From: Calonectria ilicicola
Taxonomy: Eukaryota > Ascomycota > Sordariomycetes > Hypocreales > Nectriaceae
Direction of reading: 5' to 3'
DNA length: 64,000 bases
Assembly: GCA_020809705.1 (NCBI GenBank)
Contig: CP085833.1
Location: 682,001 to 746,000, forward strand
In this document: piece after piece, positions 25,389 to 37,250 of the stretch
How the letters are laid out: each line of letters starts with the position of its first letter
How positions within the stretch are numbered: position 1 is the stretch's first letter
Translations under genes and position numbers: made by a program
Notes under the pieces: generated by a model
Database searches by the model: none
The model's input: the letters and a program-made list of their open reading frames with translations, nothing else
What the model was told of the DNA's origin: nothing

Positions 25389-28300
25389 TCAAGACAGAGC
25401 TCCTCTCTTTAACAAGTCATCAAATTCATCGTCATCCATAAAGTCTCGTGCGAAAACTTCTTCTGCTACTCGCCTCCGTCTTGTTCCCTGTGTCGAGGAT
25501 TCAGATTCCTCGTTATCTCTCTCAAAGTCACGAGGTCGTTTAAAACTCCTGGCTGCTGGTGCAACTGTGATGTTCATCACCATTTCAACACCTTTCCCCT
25601 TCTCCGCATCAGATTTCTGACTTCCCGTCTCATCATTCGTTAATTTCTTTTGCTTTAATCTTGCTCGGATATCGTAATCAGAGACTGGACTTCCCCACGG
25701 TTTCTTGGTTGGTGACTGGGAAAAAGTTGGAGCATCGTCGTCATCATCGTCGTCGATGAGGATATAATCCGGCTCAGACACATCTCCTGAAGATTCCTGG
25801 ATTTTAAGTGCCGGAACTTCACCATTCTTTGACCATTTTTGCCGACGATATGGCGAACCATCATCGAATGTAAAACTATCCAGCCCATCAAATGTTATGC
25901 CCCCTTGCGTAAGAATTTCCCATTGGGTTTTTTTCCTAGTAGCAGGTTAGTAATTTGGCCCGGAATGATTCGTTGGTCCATATTCGAATATGAAGCTTAC
26001 CCATATTTTCTAGTCTTGAGATGAGTTACGAAACGGTTCAACTCATCCGAGACTTTGGCATCTCGAGCATCTTCATTCAAAACGCTCTTCATATTCCAAC
26101 CCCTCTCCCAACCATCCTTTTTGTCAAAAATCTTGACACAGAAGTGCCAACGAGGCGCATAGTACAGTGCGCTCGTCGGCACTCCACGTTCTAGTATTGA
26201 AGGGTCCATTAAAAAGAGACACAAGTTTGCCCTGTCGGTGAAATTTTGGCGGGATTTGGACATGGCCACGACAACTTGTTGGTGCCGTAATTCTGGGAAG
26301 GCACTTGTCCATGGCCACACATCTTCTGAGAGGATATCATCCCGGTCCAGTAGACTCTTCAACGGCGCTAGCTCGTCGAGTCTTGAAGACAGACGGAATA
26401 TAGGCGACGTCGGCTCATTTCTTCCGATTTTATGCTTCAAATATAAAGCGAAAACAAACTCTCGCGCCTTGGAGCGTGGCCCATCTCGGATTACAATGTC
26501 CATTTGACGTGACCTTCTTTTTCCGCACTTTTCTATCTCCAGTGACCTCCACACAAACGAATTATTTGGGCTGATTCCTCGCGAAACATCTCTGGTATAA
26601 ATGCACGCTCGCGATGCGCACGCTGATATATTATCAACAGCGTCACGATTGAGTAGCTCACCAAATGAAGGTATTGATGTAACAAGAGGAATTCGTGAAA
26701 GCACCTCGTTCGAAGGTTGGCTAATCCCTGAAATCTTGATAATCCTGTCTACTAGACGTTCAGATATAGCAAGATAGCTTAGTTCTCTCGTCTGCTCCCA
26801 GTCTGGGGTGAAATACCACAAGGCTGTTATACTGGCAAAGAAGATCTCGTCAGGTGGTGTCATGTCAGACCCCTCACGATTCTTGCTTGTCCAACAGACC
26901 TCAAGCTCGTCAAGAGCATCTCGCCTTACCCGACAAGACTCTTCCAAGCTCTCAAGAAGTGATCTCATGAGCTTTTTCGATGCCTCTTGAGATGGAGTGC
27001 AGTTGACAAGTTGGTCAAAATTGTCTTCTGTGATGTATAGACCGATAAATCGCGTCTTTATGAAACGAGCATCTCGAAACGCTCCGGAAGAGCTATCAAA
27101 AGCACGGAGAGGGTCGCCAGAGAGGTTTGGGCACTCTGGATAGTCTAAGCTATCTTCATTTTCTTCGGTACAAGCCCAATCTTGGACTTTTTTGCCTGAC
27201 AATGAGGCAACATCGGTGTCACAAGCCAGGGTTCGAGAATCACCGGCAAGTCGGTTCAGACTTTGAGCCACACCTTCGCGGTAGAGATCTCGCGCCCAGT
27301 CGACAATGTAATCGAGGATAAGGAGGAGTTGTAACGCATGCTCTCGTGAGTTCACGCCACCATTCCATAATTGTACAACTCTCTAGTTGGTTGGTTAATA
27401 ACAGATTGCCTGGTACTCAAAGATATACTCACGTAAACTTTTTCTTTGCCCTGTCTGTCAATATATGCTGCGGATACTTTCCATTGCTCACCTTTGTTCG
27501 ATAAAAACCATACCAGTGGACCGGCATCCCAAGTGTCGTCCTCCCCCGCAGCCTGGGCTAATTGGTCCTGGATGCATAAAAGTTCTCTGATACCAAATGC
27601 GGTTTGAAGCTGAATGTCCTTGGTCACATCCGTTGTCTTCTCTGACTTAGCCTCCAATATGAGAAAAGGGAATAGTATTGAACTATCCTCTTTAAAAGGA
27701 CTCTTCTTAAGAGTGTTCTCATATGATTCGCAATCAGCAAAGAGAGGCAAATCTTCCACCTTTCTAAGCAATCTCTCAATCCTATTGGTTGGCTTTAGTC
27801 CGTACACTCTATCAGGTCGTTCACGCTTGGGCAAGTTTGCCTGTAGGCTAGTAGAATATTCCATGGTTTCATCTGCTGTGTTGTCGAATAGAGAACTTAT
27901 CCCATTTTCGTAGCTAGAATCGCTGTCAATGAACCAAACTCATGGTTGTCCACCATCTTGACTCACATATCATCTCCAGATCTCCCTCGGTCACATGAGC
28001 ACGGCTGCCTTCGCTGTTGACGCGCCTTTAGTGAGTTTACACCGTTTTCGTCGTGCAAATTATTAGACACTACTTCCACTTCAGATCGCCAAAGTCTGCC
28101 TCGGCAATTTGGACTTCACAATTGGTGAGTTTAATGAAATGGACCAAGGGCGTAGCGAAATACTCACCAAGCAACTTCAACAGAAAAGCGCCCCATAATG
28201 GCATGTTCTAAATTTAGGCGCCAGCCTAATTCATTCTTACGCGTCTCAAGGCATTGTTTGGCTTGTTCCGCGATGTGATCTGCGCGGCGTTGAACATTCC

Positions 28301-28496
28301 CCCTCCACGGACAACGACGCGAATCTGCGTTGATGCCGTCTCTGAACTCATTCACGTCGGTTCTTCCAAGCTCTCTGATGTCATCGAAAACGGTCTCGCA
28401 ATTTCTCGGCCAATTAGGCTTGCGAACCGAGTCGATGGGGCCCTCGAATACGATATTGTAGTCTTTCGTCAAGCGATCTTTCTGGCTGGACGACAT
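25389..28496 (-). CDS. Large hypothetical protein with PD-(D/E)XK nuclease-like motif
   Basis: A single gene of about 930 residues. Introns lie near 28161-28108, 27947-27905, 27433-27386 and 25989-25937, all GT..AG and in phase. The first junction completes a CPNC motif, the third joins KVY to RVVQLWNGG. Start is ATG 28496 (MSSSQKDRL). The middle part carries SSILFPFLILEAKSEK followed by QLQTAFGIRELLCIQDQLA, the Asp/Glu-x-Lys pattern of PD-(D/E)XK restriction-nuclease-like domains seen in many fungal hypothetical proteins. The C-terminus is disordered and charged, with a run of seven Asp (ILIDDDDDDDAP), an SFKRPRDFERDNEES segment and a TRRRRV basic patch. No transmembrane segment is present. 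Function unknown; a nuclease-fold role is inference. The gene looks intact. Confidence 0.72.
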
Positions 28497-29367
28497 GCTG
28501 CTTGTGATCGGGGCCCCTGGTTGGACAAAACAATGGGAGTTGACTGGCGTCAACCATTGAACTAATGCCCGCGCTTTATTATCTGGTTATTGCACGAGCG
28601 AGACGCCTATGCAAAGTCGTGAGGCACAATTGGTCTCATGTGCGACAGGGCTTCATGATCCGACACCACAACACCGCCTCTCTCAGGGGCTGAAGAGGCG
28701 CAGCACAGCCTAATAAGGCCAACCCCAGTGGCCTAGTCCTATTATGATCTCAAATAATAGCGGGCAGGGTGCGCTAGCCCCATTCGTTCGCTCACCAATT
28801 CGCTCAGCCACACGGTAAAAGCCCACTAGAATAAGCGCCGACGGGCCGCGTCAAGCATGAACCAGGCCAAAAAACCACAAACATGCAACAACAGCCAGGA
28901 TAATATTCTAGAGGCAGTCCACATTCGTGACCATCCAACTCGGATATGAAGAGAAGGGTTTTATTTCACCATAAGTAGATTTATTTATCAATTGGATTTT
29001 TTTTTTACTGTGTTTATGATTCATACTGAATAGAAATCTGTTCACCAGTATTTTTTTTCTTCTGGTTCAAGGCTTGCAGAACACTATTGGGGGAAAGTTA
29101 TGGCAACTCACTTGTGATGGTTGGGGGTCCGTCCAGCTTTCAGACTGTTGCCATCACGCCAAATATTTTGAGAAAAGTTGGTCAGGAATGTTTTTTTGTC
29201 AGATTTTGCTAATGTACATTTCCGAACCACAGCTTGGATAAGCTTGGTCGCTCTGGTCCCTGTACCAGCAGCTGGTATCACCTTCTTTCATAAACCCCGA
29301 CAGCAAAGATTCACCCATTATTCCCAATCACTCCTCTCCAGTTTTAAACTCCAAAAATATTTCATCA
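28497..29367. other. Intergenic, promoter of PD-(D/E)XK-like gene
   Basis: Spacer between two minus-strand genes, with T-rich runs near 28990-29060. No gene was seen. Confidence 0.4.
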
Positions 29368-31493
29368 TCACGGCATGCATGCTTTGGTGAGCCGCCTATT
29401 CCAGATTGACTCGGCCACAAGTTCACGACTGGAGTTGGCAGGCCAAGCGATCGTTGCCAGCACCTGCTTTACTTCCACCCATTGTCTAACGCCCGTAAAC
29501 ATAGCCCACATCCCGATGTATCGAGAAAATCCGAGCCACGTGTCTTGAAACCACTCTCCGGGAACGTGAGACTGTATGTTCGCCAAGCTGACCGCTCCAA
29601 CGAACACTTTCCAAAGCCACAGGTTCTGGAACACTGTAGAGTTGCCAGTTAAATCCGACAGGCCATTACGTGCATCTCGTTGTAGAAGCCTAATAAAATA
29701 GCGAAGTTGTTGAACCTCTTCTGGAGAGGTCCCTTGAGCAACGCTCAGGATGTTGGTTATGTATACGCCGCCGGCTACACAGATGCCAGACCAGGAGGAC
29801 ATAGGCACATTCTCCTCTATGGAAACCTTTTGGGGATCACCAAATAATGAACTCATGTGAATGTTGACCGCCATATGGACTATATTTGGCCAACAAAGTA
29901 TGTAAAAATCCTCTTTGAAGATTTTTTTCGCTTGTTCGGCTGAAGTTCCGTTGTCATTTGAGTCGATTGTCACTGTGATTTCCTTTAAAAAGTGTATTAT
30001 GGGACGCACATCGATTTGGTGGTTTTGCTTTGGGAGAGCCGAGCCGAGGAAGAATGGAAACATCTGGATCGCTTTGAGGCGCTGCTCGAATCCACTAGCG
30101 CCATACAAATTCCGCCTACATATGAGGTTTTCTGATTCGACGTACTTTGAATGGCCGGTAGGATCCACCGAATATTTGGGAGTGCCGGGACGAGTAAACT
30201 GGAGGCTAACAACGATACTGTATGCTCTAGAGAAGTATTAGTGCATCAAGCCCTTTTGAAGTTTGACAGTGGATCTAATCGCTCACAAAATTAGGTATCT
30301 GTCAACCAGCTCTTTTTCGGCATTTGTCATTTGCTCTACGACGGACTCGCGAGATTCCATGTACCTAATCAGACCATGAAGGTGAACTTCTGTGAGCTGA
30401 ACATTGCCAAAATAGCACTGTGAAATAAATCATCTTTAGTTGGATGCCCCTAAAAATAAATAGCGTAGGGTTGGTATACCTCTGTAAAACAAAGTGAGGC
30501 GATTTTCTTCGCACAGAGCGCAACATCGCTAACTTGTGGGCTGTTTTCGATCAAGGTATTGACTAAATGTATCGTCTGGACCTTATGAAAAAGATATGTA
30601 GGTTTAAAGGTTCCCAAGGTGCCTCTAGCCCATCCTTGGTAAATGCCAGAATTCAAGAGGAGATTTTGAAGGCTATGGGGATCTTGAAAGATAAATGCAT
30701 TGCTGCGGAGTCGATGTCAGTAAACGACGGAAATAACGTGAATGTTGTGACTGACCCGCGGCTTAAAGGTCCCGTTGCAAAATTATTTCCTTGGAAAACT
30801 GATTGCCGTCAGCTTGGTAATCCATGACAGAGAAATGTATCACATCACATTGGTTATACCTACAACTATGGAGCAGCTCTTTTGACTTGAAGGGCATGCT
30901 TATAGACATTGCGCCAAAGGGATCGATAGATTCCCAGGGGACATACTGCCAGGAAGTTGAGACTAGTGACCCGGGGCTTGACGGGGGTGTAGGGGTTAAC
31001 GAGTCGTGAGATGGTTTTGGGGAACTGCCCGACAAGCTTTCAATAACCCAGGGTGTTTGTTCTCCGGGCTTAGACTGCGCCTTTCGTTCGCGAAGTGGAA
31101 CTTTGGGAGGGTCGTAATAACAAGAGACATGCCTTTCTATACAGCGGGAACTAAACGTGTGAATGAATCAGTGTGGAATTCTTGCTAATGCTGCATGCAT
31201 GGCTAATGTCAATGGTGCAGGTGATTAGCGGCTCATCAGAGCCAGACGTCCTCCCCTCGTCCCAGCTGGCGGATAAATAGAGACTAATGCAGTAAATTAA
31301 ATACGTACCAAGACGGACGCTTCTCATCGCATCGAATATGGCGTTCCTTGCATTTGGCGCACCCCGCGCGACTTCTAGTGTGAAATCGGCGGGTTGCTTT
31401 CGCAGTCTCACCTGCGTCGCTAGCGTCTTGGCTTAGTGCAACTCGCCAGACCACCTGCTCCCATGGTTGGCGGCCTTGGCTTCGCGCCGCCAT
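29368..31493 (-). CDS. Zn2Cys6 transcription factor
   Basis: A nuclear regulator. Exon 1 begins at ATG 31493 (MAARSQGRQPWE) and carries CAKCKERHIRC-DEKRPS. A long first intron (about 31310-31160) splits the fourth Cys codon (TG|T); exon 2 then supplies CSRC-IERHVSC-YYDPP, giving a perfect CX2CX6CX5CX2CX6C cluster. A Ser/Pro-rich linker (LTPTPPSSPGS) follows. The middle part (about 30880-30720) has an intron whose ends I cannot fix. Later exons are read clearly: FIFQDPHSLQNLLLNSGIY, then CYFGNVQLTEVHLHGLIRYMESRESV, then SIVVSLQFTRPGTPKYSVDPTG, to the stop at 29368. The protein is of the shorter regulator class with a helical C-terminal region. It is divergent from the S33 hydrolase, which it might control. 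Confidence 0.78.
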
Positions 31494-32328
31494 TGTATCA
31501 GATTCGGACGAGTATGGCGGAAAATGAAGCAAGGTAGGCACAATTTTTTGCCTCGCGGTCGTCAGATTTTGGTCAGATTGGGTGGATGTACCTTAGCACA
31601 GGCCAAATTCCTGAGGTCCTCCCATGAATACAGGCCCCAGTCACCAATCACAACCCAAGTCTTTGCCTGGTTGCGTATCCGCAAGGTCCAAGTCACTATG
31701 CCGCTTTTGGCCACTTATACGACCCTGTCACCCTCGAATTAATTGCCAAATACGGATCATCCTCGCCATTTTGTTTCCGTAATTCCGATACTAAAAGCAG
31801 TCTCATCAGTTGGTGTGGCGGCGGGCCGAGCCTTGTCACAAGCACCATGAGATCGAAGCGGATCTCTCGAATCGGGCATAATGGTATAGCTAAGGAAATA
31901 TAGCAGTCAACCTAATTCCGGGGTATGGCTAGGAAAATTAGAGTTGTTCTTTCTCTTTAATTCCTAGACTAAAAATAAACAGTGTCGGGAAGCTCGTGGC
32001 CTCGAGAAACAGCTGGTCAAATATCTTCATGCTGTTAAAGATTAAACAGTCTTTTCGATTATTTTTTCTGCTACATGGGACCTTCTTCTGGAGTACATGA
32101 GTCGAGAAACAAAAATAATAGCCAGAAAGAAAGTCATACGACGCGATCGCGATAATCACATGCGAAATTCCACGGAACTTTGAAGGATGTAGGGTAACAT
32201 TTGTTGTGTAATTAGGAGCGGAGAAATATTGATCCGCACCCGGCGCTTAGATGTCAACCGTTAACCGCTGCTTCTCTCACGCGCTGATTCTCTCACGCGC
32301 TGATCTCGTCTCGTGGAAACACGCGACA
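31494..32328. promoter_or_regulatory. Divergent promoter of Zn2Cys6 gene and S33 hydrolase
   Basis: About 0.8 kb between two divergent starts. A direct duplication of the 15-mer ctctcacgcgctgat lies at about 32274-32303, in the presumed leader of the hydrolase. No clear operator was recognised. Confidence 0.4.
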
Positions 32329-34050
32329 ATGGAAAAAGCGGCCTTTGACACGCATGTCCCTGCTGGGAAGCCCAGGCCGGGTAGCCGGCCGTGGCTTAAA
32401 TTCACAATCTTCGCGATTGGGTTACTATGCCTGATCAATCTGTATTCTCCACGTCTCTCAATCCATATGTCATGCCCCCACTCATCCAACGGCGTCCGAA
32501 CCTACCCAGGAGAAACGGTCCAGTGGGAACCATGTGGAAGCCTTAACGACCACGACCTCGAGTGTGGAGAAATCAACGTCCCTATCGACCAGTTTGATGA
32601 GGAACACACTTCGGACAAGACATTCCAAATCCCGCTCATCCGCTTGCGTGGTAAGAATGCAACCCGTAACTTGCTTGTGAACCCCGGAGGTCCTGGAGGA
32701 AGCGGTGGCAGCTTCGTTTGGCGTAAAGGAGCCCTCGTCAACCGCATTATTGGCGAAAGCTTCCACATTTTGTCCTTTGACCCACGAGGTGTCAATAAAT
32801 CGCGACCTCTTGCGTCCTGCTATCCTGACATGGCGACGCGTGAAAAGCAGACCTTTGGCGAGGACACCTATTCTGATGAAGACAGCATTAAGCGCTTCGC
32901 TTGGACGGAGAACTATGTTAAGGCCTGTGAAGCCAACATGGGTGAACATGGCAAGTATATCAACACTCCGCAAACAGCGGCCGATATGAATAGCATTCTG
33001 GATGCTGTTGGCCAGAAGGAGATGTTCTACTGGGGCTTCAGCTACGGCACGTTACTCGGACAGACCTATGCATCACTATTTCCCGAGCGCTCTCATCGAG
33101 TCATTATTGACGGTGTTGTGGACCAAATTGAATGGTATGAATCATTGGTTCTCAATGGGGACTATGTGGATACCGACAAGGTCTTGGATGGGTTTTTCGA
33201 GGAATGCTTCAAGTCGGGGGATAGATGCCCCTTGTCTAACTTTGCTAATACGAAGGATGAGCTGCAGTTCAAGGTGACCAAGTACTTGCAAAGCCTCAAG
33301 GAAGATCCGGTCTCGGTCTTCGTTAATGCCTCCATCTATGGAACCCTCGACTTCGAGTCTCTGTGGCAAGGCGCAATCTTTGGCCACCTGTACAAGCCAG
33401 CCACTTGGCCAGAGCTTGCAACTCGCCTGGCGGAGATGATCAGCGGCAACGCCACGAGCGCTTTCATGGAATATGGCATCGATGACGTCTCGGGTGCAAC
33501 GGACGATGCACTAGACGTTGTTCACCTCAATGATGGCGCCTCAGGTCCCAATTACTGGCCCAAATCGAGAGAGGAGCTGCTGGATATCATGGAACCCTTC
33601 TACAACAAGTCCACCTTTGCCATTACGGAAGCCCAGACATTCTATGCTAAGCAGAAATGGCCCATTCCACGCACCCACACGTTTAAGCCGCCCCGAAAGG
33701 CTACAACTGCACACCCACTGCTTATTCTCTCGACTACATATGATCCCATCTGCCCACTGGGATCAGCAAAGAAAGCCGAGGATACCTTTGTCGACTCACG
33801 CCTCGTCGAAGTGAAGGGCTACGGCCACTGTTCTTTGGCAGTGCCTTCTGCATGCATTGCTCAGCACGTTCGTGATTTCCTTCTGGATGGAAAGATGCCA
33901 GAGAAAGGTGTCAAGTGTGATGTTGATGAGCCCTACTTCCAAGAGCCAAAGCCAGAGGCTGAGCTTTGGGCGAAGCTTTCTGCTGGAGAGACGGATGATG
34001 AGCAGGTTCGTGCCGCTCAAGCACTGATTGCCATACAAAAGCCTTGGTAA
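32329..34050 (+). CDS. S33 family peptidase-like alpha/beta hydrolase, membrane-anchored
   Basis: A 573-residue serine hydrolase of the tripeptidyl-aminopeptidase-like group (alpha/beta hydrolase core plus TAP-like C-terminal domain). A signal anchor (WLKFTIFAIGLLCLINLY, about residues 23-40) follows a short cytoplasmic tail, so the catalytic part should face the secretory lumen or outside. Motifs are the oxyanion loop NPGGPGGSGG, the FDPRGVNKSRP strand, the nucleophile S238 in GFSYGT, the acid D472 in TTYDPICP, and H500 in GYGHCSLA. Cys-rich segments and several NxT/S sites fit an extracytoplasmic enzyme. ATG 32329 is preferred; an in-frame ATG at 32251 would add 26 residues encoded partly by a duplicated 15-mer. 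It is intronless and intact. The likely reaction is removal of short peptides from N-termini. Confidence 0.88.
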   Translation: MEKAAFDTHVPAGKPRPGSRPWLKFTIFAIGLLCLINLYSPRLSIHMSCPHSSNGVRTYPGETVQWEPCGSLNDHDLECGEINVPIDQFDEEHTSDKTFQIPLIRLRGKNATRNLLVNPGGPGGSGGSFVWRKGALVNRIIGESFHILSFDPRGVNKSRPLASCYPDMATREKQTFGEDTYSDEDSIKRFAWTENYVKACEANMGEHGKYINTPQTAADMNSILDAVGQKEMFYWGFSYGTLLGQTYASLFPERSHRVIIDGVVDQIEWYESLVLNGDYVDTDKVLDGFFEECFKSGDRCPLSNFANTKDELQFKVTKYLQSLKEDPVSVFVNASIYGTLDFESLWQGAIFGHLYKPATWPELATRLAEMISGNATSAFMEYGIDDVSGATDDALDVVHLNDGASGPNYWPKSREELLDIMEPFYNKSTFAITEAQTFYAKQKWPIPRTHTFKPPRKATTAHPLLILSTTYDPICPLGSAKKAEDTFVDSRLVEVKGYGHCSLAVPSACIAQHVRDFLLDGKMPEKGVKCDVDEPYFQEPKPEAELWAKLSAGETDDEQVRAAQALIAIQKPW

Positions 34051-35704
34051 ACGGGTTTCGTACAGGTGAATACAGCCGAGGGAGTTGACAGCAGTAATTT
34101 AATTCGATGGGTGACAATCTTCGGCGTCACTGAGAGATATTATTAGTATCCCTGGCGTGTGCCAACTTAAGACTGGATGCTGTATCGTTTGTACTAGTTG
34201 TCTACGTATATAGTTTCACAGATTCAGAATATATCGAGTTCGCTCACTGTGTCGCGAGTATTGAAGATATTTGATGCCATGCATATGTGTTGTTGCAGCA
34301 GCATGTAAACAGTCAAACGCGTCACGAAACGAAGCCACTTGGTGAACACGGACTATGCTTCTTAACCCTTGTAGATCTATCTATGCTTTGAGTACCTCTG
34401 GCTCGCTATGGGTATTGAATTGGAAAAGAGATACGTATTGGAAGTTAACTGGCTGGAGCACACTCGCACTTATTTTTGCAGCTTGTTCCGTTTAGCTAAT
34501 ATGTTTGTTTACAATCAGATACGCTTCGTAATCAGGATTGTAGTGTTTGTGGAGACCCCCTTGCATCCAAAAAAAAAAAAAAAACTTGGTTGCTGTGGGT
34601 GACCGTTTGAACAACGGCTGCGGTCTGTTTTTGAGAATAAGATACGATACATCAAGATATCAGTATACGGATATGGAAGAGGAGGGTGTAGATTTGCGGC
34701 TAGCACTCTATTTGAAAGAGTTGCTGGCTTTGGAACACTGTTCTTGGATGTCAGGTAGTACATGATGCATAAGCAAGACGCGAATACGATCACAAGTGTG
34801 GATCTGATAGATACGGGTTGTTGGCCGGGCGAATTCCCGAGGCCCCGTGTGTAGGTTGTGGTGAGGAAAAGGTCTGGTAGCCCGGTATGTTTAGGTATAC
34901 TTGGTAGTAAATGCCGAGGATTTCACTCTGAACCTTTTTATTATTCTCTACGAGTTTACTGCAGGGCTCTTGCGCGAATTACTGACAAACGTCGTACTCG
35001 CCTTTGTAGTTTTGCTTTTTCGTGCAGGAGCTTGAGATACGGACAATTCTCAAGACGACGGAGTTGGTAATGGTGATAATTCCAGGCGTAGTCCTACTGA
35101 ATCCCAAGTGATAAATTCTATTATAATTGAATTAAAGTGTCACTCTCAATTTTCCGTCAAGACTCATGCCAACTCCATGCTGGAGCGCGGCCCCAACTAG
35201 ACGGCTGACGGACGATGCGGTCATGCAAGCCCGCCACGTGACCCCAGCCCACCCGCAGCAACAATGAGGCTGGTCTCTGGCTACGAGGCTGCATTGCTCC
35301 GCATCTTCATCCCAGCTTCAACGCGATTTTCGCCGCCCTAGCCTTGAGCCAGATCTTGGATCCCCTCCAATGGTGCCTCGTCCGGCCTCGCGCCTCCGTG
35401 TACCTTGTCCGGCGGACCATCTCGACCAGGCCTCCCCCGGCGCCGTTGCTCTTGACTAAGCCCCCACCACAACCACAACCGTGGACCCTCGAACGATTCT
35501 TAGTTCCACTAGCGATCGTGGTGTTAAACTACATAACCTTCGCAACTAACTAGTCCGGTTTCTATTCATGTAGGCCCCTGGCTGGTCCACGGGCTGTACG
35601 GCTTTCCTCTCTGGCTGACCCCGCCATCCGTCCGTGGCAATGTACGTTGTTGTTGGTTGGCTTTTCCTGTTGTCTACCGTTGGTGTTGGCGCTGCTCAAG
35701 TGCC
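34051..35704. other. Long spacer, no assigned gene
   Basis: AT-rich to about 35150 with an A-run at about 34568-34585, then GC-rich. The GC-rich part has a frame open from about 35270 to 35553 with a hydrophobic end (FLVPLAIVVLNYITF) but no good start. It could be leader or part of an unrecognised small gene; I cannot support a call. Confidence 0.35.
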
Positions 35705-37250
35705 ATGATGCTGTCTATGCCCCGGAAAAGAATCCCCCACGCTGATTCCACTCTCCAGGAGCTTCACGTACTCGCGAGACGAGCGGCCCAGGTCGCCAGC
35801 ATACCATCCAACCGATCGCCACCCTTGGCCCCCGCAGGATAGAGAAAGCCACGGGCCCTGCCCCTCCTTTGACGTGACGAGCAACAACAACAACAACAAC
35901 AACAAACTCGACATAATCGAGCCCCCTGTTCGCGACCCCTTTGCGGGACACCTATACAGTGAATCACGACACGAAATTAATGCTTCGATAGACCCTCTCG
36001 GTGGAGGCTCCGTGGGTGGATTAGGATCAACAGATCCATGTAACTATTCCCAAGCAGCCCACCCTGGTATCCATAGACATGATCATCAAACCCATGGAAC
36101 GAACCAGTATGATCCTGAACATCTTGGTTACCCTCAAGATGTCAGTGATCCACTTGGTAGCCTTGAACTACCTCCAATTCAAGAACCTGTACCTCGCCAA
36201 TTACCACCCGTGCAGCAAATCAGAGAACCACATCCAGTTCAAGAAACTATACCTCGCCAATTATCACCAGTGCAACAAACCAGAGAACCACATCCAATTC
36301 AAGAAACTATACCTCGCCTATTGCCGCCCGTGCAGCAAACCAGGGAACCACATCCCAGGGAACTTGTTGACCTGTGCCGTCTTCAAATGCCACAACACAT
36401 ATTGCCAAGCGCTGATGGCATGATTGAAGAGTTGAATGTGTATCCCGTTCCTCCCCTTTCCCAGGAAGAAATGAACCGCATCTTGCCCGCAGAACTTAAG
36501 AAACGCAAACGAGGTGGACAACCCCGTCAAAAAAATTTGCCTAAAATCGGGTATGTCTGGTATGGTGAAGAACAACCCGATCCACCTCAGCCAAAAATGC
36601 AGCTAGGTCCTGTCAACCAGAAGTTTTACTGCGATGGTTGCAAGCAGTGGTTGAAAACAAAGTCAGAACTAAAGTGAGTTTCCGAATTCTACCTGCGCTG
36701 TGGGAATATGGTCTAAATATCAAGTAGTAAGCACGAACGTAGGCACAACAGGCCATTTTATTGTGATTTCCCGGGCTGCAACCGTGATGAGGGCTTCAGC
36801 ACCCAAAATGATCTTGACAGACACAAAAAGAGCGTCCACCTAGATAGATCAGTAGGCAAGACTCTATATATCTGTCACCTCGATCATTGTGCGGGTCAAT
36901 TTCGGCCCAAGCTTTGGCCAAGGGCCGACAACTTTCGCTCTCACCTTCGGCGCATACACAACAGAGAGTACAGTGTTGACGACCTAGATGAATACATTTA
37001 TCAACCTGCGGCATCATCCTCCAGAAGCCCTCGTCGATCCACCAGCCCCGTCACACCTACCCGGTCCGCTTCGACTGAAAATCGCTCAGGACCAGCTTCT
37101 CCGCCCCCCAGCAATCCCCACCCTTTAGCGCTGCAATCTTCAACGGAACGGATCCTTATGAGCGTACCATTGCCGCATGCGACTTTGAAAATGTTTAAAA
37201 GACGCTTTGTACTTGACCGACTAGGCACCGAAATAGAACCGGATGTCTAG
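35705..37250 (+). CDS. C2H2 zinc-finger protein with triplicated Pro/Gln repeat
   Basis: A putative DNA-binding protein. Its main exon is open from 35709 to about 36675 and has a poly-Asn run, a Pro/Gln-rich region with three 20-residue repeats, and a basic KKRKRGGQPRQK stretch. A zinc-finger region straddles the intron at about 36674-36723: YCDGCKQWLKTKSEL then NKHERRH, and FYCDFPGC...FSTQNDLDRHKKSVH. A third finger-like unit follows (YICHLDHC...NFRSHLRRIH). The C-terminus is Ser/Pro-rich and stops at 37250. The main exon has no early ATG. A start at 35705 with an intron about 35768-35837 (GTACTC..CCGCAG) keeps the frame and is offered with low certainty; the true first exon may lie further upstream. 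Targets are unknown. Confidence 0.7.
36174..36353 (+). repeat. Three 60-bp in-frame tandem repeats
   Basis: Three copies of exactly 60 bp begin at 36174, 36234 and 36294. They encode [IV]QEPVPRQLPPVQQIREPHP-type units with only a few substitutions between copies, so they are a recent or homogenised duplication. Confidence 0.9.

Noticed and set aside
34568..34585. Poly-A run as a possible retroposon tail
   Set aside because: No upstream reverse-transcribed gene or target-site duplication is seen; simple homopolymer.
35270..35553. Small membrane protein ending in a hydrophobic helix
   Set aside because: There is no convincing ATG or splice pattern; the GC-rich composition suits a leader region.
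36079..36423. A 114-residue open frame overlapping the C2H2 gene
   Set aside because: It is an alternate-frame reading of the 60-bp repeats and has no other support.
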